From Sarcocystis neurona (Eukaryota; Apicomplexa; Conoidasida; Eucoccidiorida; Sarcocystidae), in the NCBI GenBank assembly GCA_000727475.1, contig KL647300.1, positions 874,472-938,471 on the forward strand: DNA of 64,000 nucleotides. Reading direction: 5' to 3'. The notes beneath the pieces are model-generated. The model saw only the letters and a list, made by a program, of their open reading frames with translations. It searched no databases and was not told where the DNA came from. The stretch's first letter is position 1; each line of letters starts with the position of its first letter. Shown here one piece after another: positions 22,525-33,211 of this stretch. The translations under genes and the position numbers were made by a program.

Positions 22525-23644
22525 GCTTATAAAAATTCAAGAACTATGCTTGTCGCTGTTATTCTTCGGAGCCGTGCATCTGCTACGGCGTAAAACGGCG
22601 AAGCGCACGCAGGACCTACTTGCGACAGACGGCACCCAATAGTAACAAATCATACCGGACGCCGGCAGACACAACACTTTTCGGGGCCGTGTAGCTGCGT
22701 AGCTCGGAAGATCAGAATATTTGTCTGCGTGTAAATAGATCACTGTCTATCGGTGTTTTTCCACGTTTCGTCAGCGTAACAGCTACACGTGCCAAGGGGA
22801 CGTACTTCATATCGAGTACGAGTCTGCATAGTACACCAGTGGAAGCAACGAACTTTTGCGCGACAAATTCGTAAACGTGGGTACTGGCCGCGCGCGTACC
22901 TTACTGTGATAGTGTCTGCCATGCCAAAGAGAATAGAGGTGTGGGGTGGCCCCACAGTAAATCTTCGGAGACAGGTAGAGCTCGAGCCGTACAACACACC
23001 TTAGATTGGTGTCTGTCTCCAACTGCGCAGGCAAACTGTCGAATCGTGTACTTCTTGGGGAAGCGCATCGCTAACTCCTCCGTGGACAGAATACATGCAG
23101 ACACAGCGACATTACTATACACCCGCTGCCCGGAGGCGTGCTGATAACCGTACTGTGTGTCGCGCAGCAGTCCTTGCAACACACAACACAAGGAACGTAC
23201 GGAAACACAGGCTGCAAGGTGATCGACGTCTGGATCGTAGGCAGCAGCGCCAACTATCTAACAGGAGCATCCGTAGACGTTTAGGGGCAAAAGCAGTCAC
23301 AAAAGAAACAGGAGGCGCATCGTTGTGGGTTGCACACTGTAAGCCGTGGGTGTGTTGACACTCCCATCTTCGGGGTCTTCATTCGTTGGGGAACTTAAAA
23401 AAGCATGATAGGTGCCATGATTACTTTACTTCTATGCAAGTACTAGAGGGTAGATTTACCACTACAAGGCCGTGCAGCTTGTCATTCGCAAGAGGAAGAA
23501 TATGTAGTTCTCTTGCAATGAAGAACAAACAGACGGAAGTTCACACACGTGCGGACACGCACGCAGTCAGAGACGGATACAAGAGACAAACAGAGACGCA
23601 AAGACACACAGGGAGACCGACACCAGGAAAGACACACAAAATTA

Positions 23645-23765
23645 CGTGCGCACATACATACAAACATACATACATACCATACATACACACACACATACAT
23701 ACACACCATACATACATACGTACATATGTTTTTGCGTATGTGTGTGTGTGTGTGTGTGTCTGTAT
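23645..23765. repeat. CATA/CA-TG microsatellite
   Basis: About 120 bp of ACATACATAC units followed by ACAC and then GTGTGT runs. This opens low-information frames (Thr/His on one strand, Cys/Val/Tyr on the other) in every phase, which explains the local open frames. Confidence 0.9.
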
Positions 23766-24059
23766 GTGATTCGCCGGGGATTCTTCGTCTGCAGATGCAC
23801 ATCTGTGAGTGTACGCGGATGGCGATCTGTCCGCTAGTGGTGCGTTGACAGGCTGCCTCGTACAAATTGAAGGCATGTGCATGCTGGGGTAGAGATGCGT
23901 ACAGCCTTTTCCGCATTGGCAGACGCCTTATCTGCCAACATTGTAGATATTTCTCTTGTAAAAGTCACATGTGAAAGTTCACAAGCAGAAAGTTTCTGCT
24001 GGAGACTCAGTGGTTCGTGAAGGTACACGAACATATTTGCCTCTTCTTCGTAAGTACAG

Positions 24060-24130
24060 CTGTCGTTGTCCGAAGAAAACAACCCAGGCAGCTGGAGTGG
24101 ACTGCCTCCTTGGTGCGAAGTAGTGGAAAA
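24060..24130 (+). CDS. Possible upstream exon of the CCDC66/CSPP1-like gene
   Basis: An open segment between acceptor GTAAGTACAG and donor AA|GTAAGG, 71 bases, reading LSLSEENNPGSWSG and onward in phase 0 with two bases left over. The linking exon to the frame starting at 24403 was not resolved. Connection to the downstream gene is inferred from proximity only. Confidence 0.3.
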
Positions 24131-24402
24131 GTAAGGAGTACTAGCAGTCCTGAGGGCCCATATTGTAGTGGCGTGCCCAGCGCGGTTTCCGCTCCGTACA
24201 GACCTGACTACTAGCAGAACCCTGACTGCAGCCAATCAGGCACTACCTGGCTTGTCTTTCCTGGTGCACGCGCTGTGTTCTTTCACGTTCCCCTCCACTG
24301 CGATTCCGCGGTGCTCCCAATACTACTTTCAGGGTGGATACAATCTGTGGCCCAACCCTTCTCATGGTCTAGAAATATCATTCTCTGCAATAAGAAAGAC
24401 TC

Positions 24403-24951
24403 ATGGCGACAACACGGATTGATCACGGAGCAACAGGAGGATGTGAAGGCGTTAGCGTCGCCGTTACTTCGGCAGAGCAGTGGCGTCCAATGTCAGTCGA
24501 GCCTCGAGACCTCAGCGGACCTACTGCGCCGTCAGATTCAGCACGGTGCAGGCAACCCCAGCAGGAAGATATCCAGCAGCAGCAGCAGTTCCACGAGCAG
24601 CAGCAGCAACAGCAGCAACGGCACCACCGCAGAGCGGAATCAGTTATATCTGAAGTGACTTGGCCGGACCAAACGCTAGAAGAGCAGCGCCGGGAATTCA
24701 TGAGCCGTCTAGAGAAAAGTAAGGCTTACGGCGCCTATCTGCTGCACCAAGCAGACTTACGTCGACAACGAGACCTTCTGGAAAAACTCACGAGGCATAA
24801 TTACTCTGCTGGAATCCCAGTGTCATCTACGCACGAAGCTTTCGCCGCACCCTCCATAACTGACACTGCGTCAGTCGCAGCTGCAGAAGCAGCAGTGTCA
24901 ACAGCGCGACGGTTGAAAGAGAAAGTCCGGCTTGTTCCAAGTTTGCGTGCG
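24403..24951 (+). CDS. CCDC66/CSPP1-like gene, first assigned exon
   Basis: 183 codons ending exactly at donor GTGAGC. Contains a Gln tract and motif copy 1. An overlapping frame ending at 24658 carries a plausible leucine-rich stretch (SADLLRRQIQHG), so the 5-prime 150 bases could be read differently. Confidence 0.55.
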
Positions 24952-27900
24952 GTGAGCTCATGCACGGAGCGGTCTCCCTCTCTGCCGTGACGGTGACACA
25001 CTGATCGAATTTTTTAGCTGCATAATGCCTCTCGTGCCGAGAAAAATGAAACGAATAATGCACTTACGTCTGCAGAGAAGTACTAAGTAGTCGAGGAATC
25101 TAGTCATCACACTTAGGTGATTATACGCGTGTGTGCCCGCGGCTGCATGTCTCCTTCTCTACCGCTCTCTCTCCCTCTATGCGTATATACGTGTGCCTGT
25201 ACGTGTACTGGCACTTGCACGCTGTGTATCTGTGTTCTCCAGTTGATCCTGCTTTCTCTCGTGGTTACTGGGTTACGTGCGTGGGTTAATGCTTACCATG
25301 TTTGGTTGTGTTCACGTGGTATTTTTCGCAGAATGCTCAGCACACGCAAGTGTCTGCTTACTGCTTTTTACATGCGTTCGTATAGACCTGTGTAAACAAT
25401 TCGTGACACATATGTGCACGAGCGAACAATTCATGCATGAGTGTGCTACACCACTTCTATGTGTCTGTCACGAAGACGCAGAAATGCATTTATCTAGAAT
25501 GCACACTTCTTTACGTCTTCTGCCGTTCTGTACTTACAGGAAGGCGGCCACAGAAAACCGACGTTCCCCGCCGCTCTGACTGAGGGCGGTGTTCGTGATG
25601 CGCTTGCAGCTCCTTTGCTTCTGCGGCAGCATCATCCCGACGATGGCGATGGATCCTCATTGTCGCAACAAATTCTTGTGCAGCAGCAGTTGCTATATCA
25701 GCAGCAGCAGTGCCTCCTCCAGCAGCAGCAGCAGCAAGAGCTGCTACGACAGCAACAGGAACAACAGACGCTGCTCCAACAGCAGCAACAACAGCTGCTT
25801 CAACAGCAGCAGCGGCTCCTCGAGTACCACCAGCCACCGAAATGGAAAGAATCGCAGACACGTGCAGCTGAACCTACGGTTGCGTTTGCTGGTATTCGGT
25901 CGGCAAAATCGCAGCTCAACGAGAGTTCAAGTTCATACGATGTACTTCCCTCTCGTGCGGAACTGCCTTTTACGTATCCCCCTAACAGTGCGACTACTGG
26001 TCGTACCGGGTATAATGCTGTTGATGCTTCTTCTGCGATAGACAACTGTACTTTCTCTCCGGTTAGGCATGCCGATCCTGCTGGTGCTAGCCGTGCAGCG
26101 CGTTCCGACGCTGTCAGCTTTGATGCAGATCTATCACCGCCGGCAGAGGAGAATACTCACTTTCCAAAAGCAATGCCTGCGTCTGTGCTCCATCCCGCAC
26201 TTCCGCCTCGTTTACGACGCGCGCAAGAGCCACACAGTCGTTTAGCAGCAGCAGCAGCTTTGGGACTGCAACAGCAGCAAGAGCAGCAGTTGCGGCGTCT
26301 TTATGAGGAGGAGCGCCGCGCTTATGGCGCGTTTCTGAAGCATCAAATTGCACAGCGCAAAGCAGCCGAAAAGGCAGAAAAGGAACTAGAGAAGAGGCTT
26401 TATGGTGTAGGAGGGGCAGCGAACGTTGCTGGGGATTTTCTGGAACGGGTCTGCACAAGCGCCGGTGCAAAATTTCGCAGTAGCCATGAAAATTACGACA
26501 AGGAAAATTTGCAGTGCTATCCGCATCCACTGTCACACGTCGATCGGCCTGTTCCTGCTGATTCCGCGCGACGTGCTGTTGAGAATTCCACTGCGAAACG
26601 GGTTTCCAAAGTAGACGACTCCGGTGCAGCCTCAGTGGGAATCGCGGAAGGAGCACAGGGCGTCGGAGAAGGAAGCTCCAGTAACAAACCAAAAAACAGC
26701 GTTTCTTTCAACACCAGCGAAAAGGTACTCTCGCTGCATCCGGTAGACCCTCCCACGAGCAACGGACACAGGAGGGGGAATTCACTGTCCCTGCAGAGGT
26801 GCAGCAGTAGCGACCCACCTCGACGAGAAATGTCGACTGAAAGGAGTGGGGGCATCGACGACGATGGAAAATTCAGTCTCGTTGAAGCCGCAGACGCAGC
26901 GGCGGCTGCAGCCGCGGCAAAGAAGAAGAAGCAGCAGGAGTACCGCGAATTCCTGCTAATGCAGATTGAGCAGAAGCGAGGTGATAGAAAGGTTGCTGGC
27001 AGGAAAGGTACGCCACCAGCGGAAGACCACGAAGGACAGCCGAAACCGCAAAGGAACTTTTCTGTTGAAGCGTCAGCGGTAAGCTCGCCTACGCGGGTCA
27101 TAAAGTAAGGACGCAGAAATGTTGTGGTATGTCGCATTTGCCGGCTATCTCCACCAATGCTCTAGGATTTCTCGCTGCCAGGGGATACGCCTGCTCACTG
27201 AGTACACATTGCAAGCGACTTGTGCAAGCATACTACTGGGTGCCAAAAGGTCGTTGCAGCTGCTGCTACGGGAGTTCCTAGAATCGCAAACACTTCGGCA
27301 GGGCATTCCGCGACGGCCTGCACGACCAGGCGTAGCTAGGAGACACAGAGGTGGGCAGAGACCTCAATACGCATTAAGGTGGATCAAGAGTTCGTCAGAC
27401 GTGACTGTCAAGCTGTCATTGTGCTTGTAATCTGCTCGACTAGGGCCAGCTAAGGAGCCCTGCATGTACAAACAGGCGGGCACATATATAAGCAAATTGA
27501 CAGCTACGCATAAACCTTAAGGTGCTGATACAACTGCATCGTACGAAATCGCCTGTCCGGGCATTAAACGCCATGACACGGTAAAAATAGCAAAGTGTGG
27601 TTTCTTTGCATTCGTGAAGAGCAGTGACTTTTGGCTGCGTGAATGCTTCTGCAATCACGTCAGACAGCAGACGCGGCAGACCCCTTTTTATCCTGCAAGC
27701 GAGGCTAGGGAATGTTAGAACTAGGGCACGTGACTGACGAACTGTAGTCCATTCACCTCAAGTCTAGGACCCGACAGCGCGCAAGTCACAGGTATTATTC
27801 GCGGTGCGTCTAATATTTCCCTGCTGCTTCGTCAGGCGGAGAAGCGCCTCAGGAGCAGGAGCTGCTTCTCAGAGCCCAGTGACCACATGGTGGATTTCGA

Positions 27901-30900
27901 AGAAGGCCCTGGCAGTGAAGCTGCTTTTTCTCCTCCGGCAACAGCAGCAAAAGTCAATGCAGCAGAACCAGCAGCAGCGTCGGCATTAGCGGCAGCTGAC
28001 ACAGGACGGGAGTATGTAAGCAGTGATTTTGCTTTACGCCGTCGGCGCGGCAGAAAGGGAAAAGGAATCGCACTTCCCTCAAGCAGTAGGGGGCGCTTGG
28101 GGGTCGCGGAAGAGCCCCTGCAACTAGACGGAGCGCAGGAGGAGCATCAGCGCCTTAGGCGAGAGCAGGAGAGACGGAAGGCTTACCAGGCAGCGTTGCT
28201 CGAGCAGATTCATGAGAGGGAAGAGGCTCGGGAGAGACAACGACAAGAAAAATTGCGGGAGCAAGAAAAGGAGAGACAAGTTTCCTTTGAAGCTCTTGAA
28301 CAGGAGAGGCGAAACATGCGCACAGGAAGAAAGAACGTCAACAACGTGGCGTTCACAAATAAAGACACAAACTCGGACGTACGCATAACTGGAGAGACAG
28401 TCGCACAAATTTCTACCTCAAGATGTGGAAAACTTCATGTTTTCGTACATATGTACACGTGCAAATGCACTCCATATCTGTACGTAACTTCTCACTGGCG
28501 AACATACGTTGACGTGCTGCGATGCCCACAAGTCCCCGTCAGCGCCATCTTGTACGCACACACATAGACAAAAGCTCTGTTTTACGGCGCCGCCCCGTAC
28601 AGGCAACAGATGACTTTACGCGTACTGTTGTAGTGCCAGATGTGTGCATCCGCAGACGCGACAGGGACAGCAAGCGAGTACAGAGATCATATTGCTCCCA
28701 ACCGTGTGGCAAAAGTGACAATGTCTACTTGTTTCTGTTGTATGCACGTATGTATCGGATTGTCTGACCACTTGCTTAGGCGCTGCGCGAGGCTTTGTTC
28801 CTGAAGGCAGCTGCCGCAGTGTGCTTCTCCGCCCCAGGTCCTCGAACGCGCCTCTGCGGAGAGAAACCGCGGTGGGACTCCGTGTGTAAGACTCACGGCT
28901 TAGGCTGTCGTTGCGAATGCAACTGTGTGCAACCAGATGAAACTATTCTCCGTTGCTGGCTGTTCGCGCTGTCGCCCACACGCATGTTGCGACAGTGAAG
29001 AGAGCAACGTGACGCGCTTTGGATGCGGCTTGATACTTCTGCGCATCCACAACTACCTCGGCGTCCATAAGGAAAGGCAGTGCGTAGACTTCTAAAGATA
29101 AGAGCAGCTGCCGCAGAAGAAACGAATATCTTCCCCTTCTTCAACGACCTACGCGGCTGGCACCGCCATCGCCACGCACTACTACTATACATGTATATAC
29201 GTGCGTACCTGAATCTACACGACAGATCGCTCCGCGCTTCGTGTGGCATCCACAAATGCGTAGCTTGCAGGCTTCTACGCAGGAGTCACACCTTTGGATG
29301 TGTGGACGTGGCAAGAGTTTTCTTCTGCTTTTTGTGCTTCTCCGGCAGCGTCGCTGTCAGCGAACGCAGTCCTGTCAGCACTACCGTGGCCTGGCGCGTC
29401 CTGCTATCGCGTACAGGCACGTACACTCTTGCTGTGAACTTGTATTCCCACGTTTCTTTGTCTCCGTTGGCAATATGTGTGCTGGTTTCAGGAAAGCGCC
29501 ACTGCCACTACAACGGCAGGAGCAGAGGTCGACAGTCCCTATAATCTAGAAGCCGCACGCACAGCAGAGCGTGTCGCTGCGACTGAGGACTGCTGTGGAA
29601 ACGCACCAATTCGTCGGAATTTACATGTTCTAGACGAAGAACTGCCTCAGGCAATCAGTGGTTCTCCCGCTGCCGCTGCGGCAACCAAGCAGAGCACGCC
29701 GTGTAATCTTTCCTCCGCTGCCACTGCTGTTGCTCTCTCTCGATCGAGTAGCAGCGCGGCGCTGGCGTCCTCACCGACTGCGTGTAGGCAGCAGCAGAAG
29801 CAACAGCAGCAGCACCAGGAAGCGCTGTGCGGGGCACACGCAAATCAAATGGGAAGCCTGCTTTCCAATGCAGTGGCGGCCCTGCAGGAAGAGGAGAAGG
29901 CACCTAAAATTCTAGGAAATCTGGCGTCTTGTTTGCAGACTGTTCACCTCGAAATCCAGAGGCAGCAGGAGGAGCTCCGCAGCATGAAGCTGCAGCAGCA
30001 GCTATCTGCGCTTCAGCACCGAGTGCACCAAGATGAACTCACGCGTTTCCTCTCTGCTTTAACCCACCGGCACAATCCGTCTACGGCACACGCCGCGTCA
30101 GGGAGCGCCACAGCTGGGACAACGGCAGCAAGAATAGGAGGGCGCAGCAGCTGTTGCTTGCAGAATCAGCATCAACTAGTGCTGCAGTCATGCAACTGTC
30201 CCGACTGCCTGTCAATATCATGCAGGGCCGAATTCTGTGACAAAAGCAGCACCGTTGCGCAAACAGCTGCAACGGAATTCTGGCATGGGCAGTGCCTTGC
30301 AGAGGAAAGAGGATCAGCAGAAGAAGAGGCTGTAGCCGCGTTGGCAGCGGGGGTACCACCGGTAGCGCCTGCCTCGGGGGTTGTTGCTCTCGAAGGGGAC
30401 GCGTCCTCGCTAGAGGGCGACAGCGGCCCACGGACCGCCTACGCCATTTCCCATACTTTTCCTGTCGCCCCTCTCTCTCCTGGTCAGCACCATTGCCACC
30501 AACACATAAGGCAGTCCCACGGAGAGCAGCACTACCTGCTACAACAGGAAGCGCACAAGCAGCAGCAGAAGAGCGACAACAGTACAAAGACTGTGCATAC
30601 GCGGGAAGGTGAAGCAGATGGGGCAGAGAGAAGAAATGCGGATAAAGCAGCGGTCGCCAGCAGGAGGCAGGACAAATGCGGAGAGCAGTGTGAAGGAGCA
30701 GAAGGTTTGAGCAACAGTCCTGGTAGAGCAGCAGCAGAAGTGAGCAAAGGTATTCGTGCAGCATCGCCTCCGAGGCGGCAGCGATCGAGCAGAGTGAACG
30801 AAATCATCGACAGCTTCACACGCTGGCTCAAACCAGCTGCATATCAAAGAAGGGAAATGGAGGGCCTGCCTCCGAGACGATCTGCTTCCTTCTCCTCCGT

Positions 30901-33211
30901 CGTCTCGTCGAAAGCCTCTGCGCTTCAGCTGCCCGCTGCGGAAGGATGCAACGCTGCGGTGCATTCGGTGACTTTCCCACAGTTCATGCTTCACCAACAG
31001 CAGCAAAAGCAGCAGCAGCAGCGGCTACGGACACAACGGAATTGCAACGCATGCAATGCCTCTGAAGGCTCCTGTGCCTGCAGCTCGACCAGCAACCCGC
31101 ATGTACTGCAGCTGCAACAGGATCAGCACACCTTCTCCGGCTTCGCCGGAGCGATGGGCGTAAACAGCAGTCTGCTACAGCCTTCCCCTTTGTTTCTTCC
31201 CGTTGCAGAGGAATCAGCGTCATCCATTCCTCACTGCAGCAGAGCTTGGAGAGGGGGCTGCATCAGCCCTCTCGCTGTGCAAAGCAGCGATGTGCCCAAC
31301 TGCGGCCTTCATCAGGAATGCCGCTTATCTCACGCAGGAGCAGTAACAGGAATAGCAGCTACTTCGTCCAGTGGCGAGCGTCGGAAGTGCTGCGCCACAG
31401 GTTTATCGACAGCAGCAGCAGCGGCAGCAGCTCAGGGCCCCAGCGGCTGCTGTTGTGCCGTGAGCACTCCCTCCCCGTCCTGTTCCTGCAGCTACGCTTT
31501 CAAGGACACTGTTGCTTCTGGTTGCTTGATTCACATGTCAAATTCCTGCAGCGTCGCTGCTGCGCACAAGCAGGCCTCTCCTATTGCGTGTCACCAACAC
31601 AGCAGCTCCACGCATGCATGCAATCAGCTGCAGCAATGCACACATGCCTGCTGTTGCTGCTTAAGCGCAGCAGGTGCAGGTGGGCTACAATGTCCGCGTA
31701 GGCAACACGGGCTGCAGGTGCCTTGCGTTAGCCACGAACCGCAGCAACAAGAGATGCAGCTGATGTGGTATCTAGAGCAGCAGCAGCAACAATTACCAGA
31801 GGATATATGGATAGGCGGAGAGCCGGAGCAGGAGCAACGTTTTATACAAATTCGTGATGAGGATCCTCTGGAAGCCCCCAGTTTCGTGGAGTCGGTTGAC
31901 GAGACAGCGCAGCAGCGGCAGGCGGCGGAAAAACAAAGACCTGACTTTATGCGTTTTTCAACAGAAAAGGACCACTACACAGCAGCTGATGGAGCACCTA
32001 GTAGATCCTTGAGTCTCGCTCCTCCTGCAAACAGATTTATGCTGCGTCGCTGGCTAGGAGGCATCGTGCCTCCGCCCCCATCAAAAGATTTCCCCGAGCA
32101 GCAGAAGCAAGACCACCAGCAAGACCTGCAGCGGCACCAGCAGCAGAAGGCCGAGAGCGAGCAGAACCAGCAGCAAAAAGGCAAAGAGGAGAGGCGCCTC
32201 CTGTGGAGAGGCGGGAGAAGCAAGGCGCAACACAGAGGATCGGTGGAGCGCACGCGCTCTGCCGCCGCTGCGGCCGCAGCATCAGAGAAAAGTAGGCGAG
32301 TCACAACTACAGCAGCAGGTAGCAACAGCTCAGACAAGGTCGGCGATGTAAAGCGACGCGGTAAAAACTCTTTACGTGTGTCCACAGCGGCAGCAACGAC
32401 CCCAGACACGAAAGGGGCGCCAGTATCTGCAGTAGGTGGAGCAGCTGCAGAAGCAGGAATTGAGCGGCAAGGCAGCACCAGCGGTGTGAAGGGGTTGCTC
32501 GGTTTGCTTGGGCACGTGTGGGACCGTCGCCGACGAGTAGAAGACGACAAAATAATGGATGGAGAAGGACGTGACGCTCCTGTTTTGCGGATGTCTGAGC
32601 GGATGAAGATGCGGCTGTCGTGGGACACCGAACAGCCGTGGGACCTGTTGTTGCAGCAGGGAGCTGCACATGGCGAGTTTCTTCTGTCTGCCACTGCTGC
32701 GGAGTTGCAGCGTTGCCTCGAGGAGGACGAGCAGGCAAAGCAACGCCGACAGCGATTGCAACAGCTCAGACTGCAGCAATTGCAACAGGACCGTAAACAT
32801 GCAGAGGTCTGTTTTGCGCCGAACATTGAGGAGGACAGGAAGGAGCAACTGACTCCAGGAGGGGAAAAAGGAGAATCACCGATCGCTGCGCAGCAGAAAA
32901 AAGAGCAGGCAAAGAAAAAAGGAGGGTGGCGACGACCCAGTCGATCAGCAGATAACAGCAAGCAGCAGCACCAACAGGAGAAAGGAGGAAACAAAAGCCA
33001 CGGTGACAACAGTATAGCGGAAGCGGACGGCGGGGGAGGAACACATAAAACGGGGTCGTCTGCAGAAGGCAAGCAGCAAACTCAAAGCAGTGCCGTGAAG
33101 GATCCTGCCCCCTATCAGACAAACCCACCCGTCTCCCCCTTCACCAGCGCCCCTCCAACGCCCACTGTACCACCGGAACCCCACAAAAAACCAAAGAACC
33201 TAAAACGATAA
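24403..33211 (+). CDS. Gln-rich coiled-coil protein with four CCDC66/CSPP1-like motifs, at least four exons
   Basis: Exons 24403-24951, 25540-27078, 27836-28378 and 29492-33211 are joined by GT-AG introns that all fall between codons (phase 0), giving about 2,080 residues and stop TAA. Four copies of a motif with pattern [AE]-Y-x-[AE]-[YFA]-L-x-x-Q-[AI]-x-x-[RK] occur: KAYGAYLLHQADLRR (24721), RAYGAFLKHQIAQRK (26316), QEYREFLLMQIEQKR (26935) and KAYQAALLEQIHERE (28176). Each sits in a charged coiled coil flanked by Gln, Ser or Ala tracts. Similar short coiled-coil motifs occur in centrosomal and ciliary proteins such as CCDC66 and CSPP1, as I recall them. A cytoskeletal or basal-body role is therefore possible but inferred. 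The ATG at 24403 is the first in frame after a stop, and upstream exons may exist. The gene converges on TSR1. Confidence 0.6.
25540..27078 (+). CDS. CCDC66/CSPP1-like gene, second assigned exon
   Basis: Acceptor TTCTGTACTTACAG, 513 codons, donor GTAAGC. Begins EGGHRKPTFPAAL, then a long Gln-rich helix (about 25680-25820) and motif copies 2 and 3. Reading past the donor reaches a stop about 10 codons later, as expected for an intron. Confidence 0.65.
25680..25820. repeat. In-frame CAG (polyglutamine) tract
   Basis: Near-continuous CAG/CAA triplets within exon 2 of the coiled-coil gene, read as Gln with scattered Leu and Glu, a typical coccidian homopolymeric amino-acid repeat. Confidence 0.9.
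27836..28378 (+). CDS. CCDC66/CSPP1-like gene, third assigned exon
   Basis: Acceptor CTGCTGCTTCGTCAG after a pyrimidine tract. Starts AEKRLRSRSCFSEP, includes motif copy 4 followed by a Glu/Arg/Gln helix. The 3-prime end at GAC|GTACGC is the best phase-0 donor but is not certain. A further 34-codon phase-0 segment at 28780-28881 (weak donor GTGTGT) might be an extra exon. Confidence 0.5.
29492..33211 (+). CDS. CCDC66/CSPP1-like gene, large terminal exon
   Basis: Acceptor GTGCTGGTTTCAG, then 1,239 codons and stop TAA. A leucine/glutamine helix lies at about 29,950-30,060 (QLSALQHRVHQDELTRFLSAL) and another near 32,690-32,800 (LQRCLEEDEQAKQRRQRL). Cys-rich, His/Gln and Ser/Ala low-complexity parts lie between. 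The C-terminus is basic and Pro-rich (HKKPKNLKR). Confidence 0.65.
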   Translation, partial: ESATATTTAGAEVDSPYNLEAARTAERVAATEDCCGNAPIRRNLHVLDEELPQAISGSPAAAAATKQSTPCNLSSAATAVALSRSSSSAALASSPTACRQQQKQQQQHQEALCGAHANQMGSLLSNAVAALQEEEKAPKILGNLASCLQTVHLEIQRQQEELRSMKLQQQLSALQHRVHQDELTRFLSALTHRHNPSTAHAASGSATAGTTAARIGGRSSCCLQNQHQLVLQSCNCPDCLSISCRAEFCDKSSTVAQTAATEFWHGQCLAEERGSAEEEAVAALAAGVPPVAPASGVVALEGDASSLEGDSGPRTAYAISHTFPVAPLSPGQHHCHQHIRQSHGEQHYLLQQEAHKQQQKSDNSTKTVHTREGEADGAERRNADKAAVASRRQDKCGEQCEGAEGLSNSPGRAAAEVSKGIRAASPPRRQRSSRVNEIIDSFTRWLKPAAYQRREMEGLPPRRSASFSSVVSSKASALQLPAAEGCNAAVHSVTFPQFMLHQQQQKQQQQRLRTQRNCNACNASEGSCACSSTSNPHVLQLQQDQHTFSGFAGAMGVNSSLLQPSPLFLPVAEESASSIPHCSRAWRGGCISPLAVQSSDVPNCGLHQECRLSHAGAVTGIAATSSSGERRKCCATGLSTAAAAAAAQGPSGCCCAVSTPSPSCSCSYAFKDTVASGCLIHMSNSCSVAAAHKQASPIACHQHSSSTHACNQLQQCTHACCCCLSAAGAGGLQCPRRQHGLQVPCVSHEPQQQEMQLMWYLEQQQQQLPEDIWIGGEPEQEQRFIQIRDEDPLEAPSFVESVDETAQQRQAAEKQRPDFMRFSTEKDHYTAADGAPSRSLSLAPPANRFMLRRWLGGIVPPPPSKDFPEQQKQDHQQDLQRHQQQKAESEQNQQQKGKEERRLLWRGGRSKAQHRGSVERTRSAAAAAAASEKSRRVTTTAAGSNSSDKVGDVKRRGKNSLRVSTAAATTPDTKGAPVSAVGGAAAEAGIERQGSTSGVKGLLGLLGHVWDRRRRVEDDKIMDGEGRDAPVLRMSERMKMRLSWDTEQPWDLLLQQGAAHGEFLLSATAAELQRCLEEDEQAKQRRQRLQQLRLQQLQQDRKHAEVCFAPNIEEDRKEQLTPGGEKGESPIAAQQKKEQAKKKGGWRRPSRSADNSKQQHQQEKGGNKSHGDNSIAEADGGGGTHKTGSSAEGKQQTQSSAVKDPAPYQTNPPVSPFTSAPPTPTVPPEPHKKPKNLKR

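Larger units (their letters stand above)
18181..24059. other. Long stretch without a recognised gene
   Basis: Frames are short on both strands, base composition is balanced and CAG triplets are rare. It contains TA/TG microsatellites at about 19705-19760, 20110-20150 and 20655-20690, a perfect 18-bp palindrome at 22507-22524, and a CATA/CA microsatellite at 23645-23765. I saw no tRNA or rRNA signature. Confidence 0.45.
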
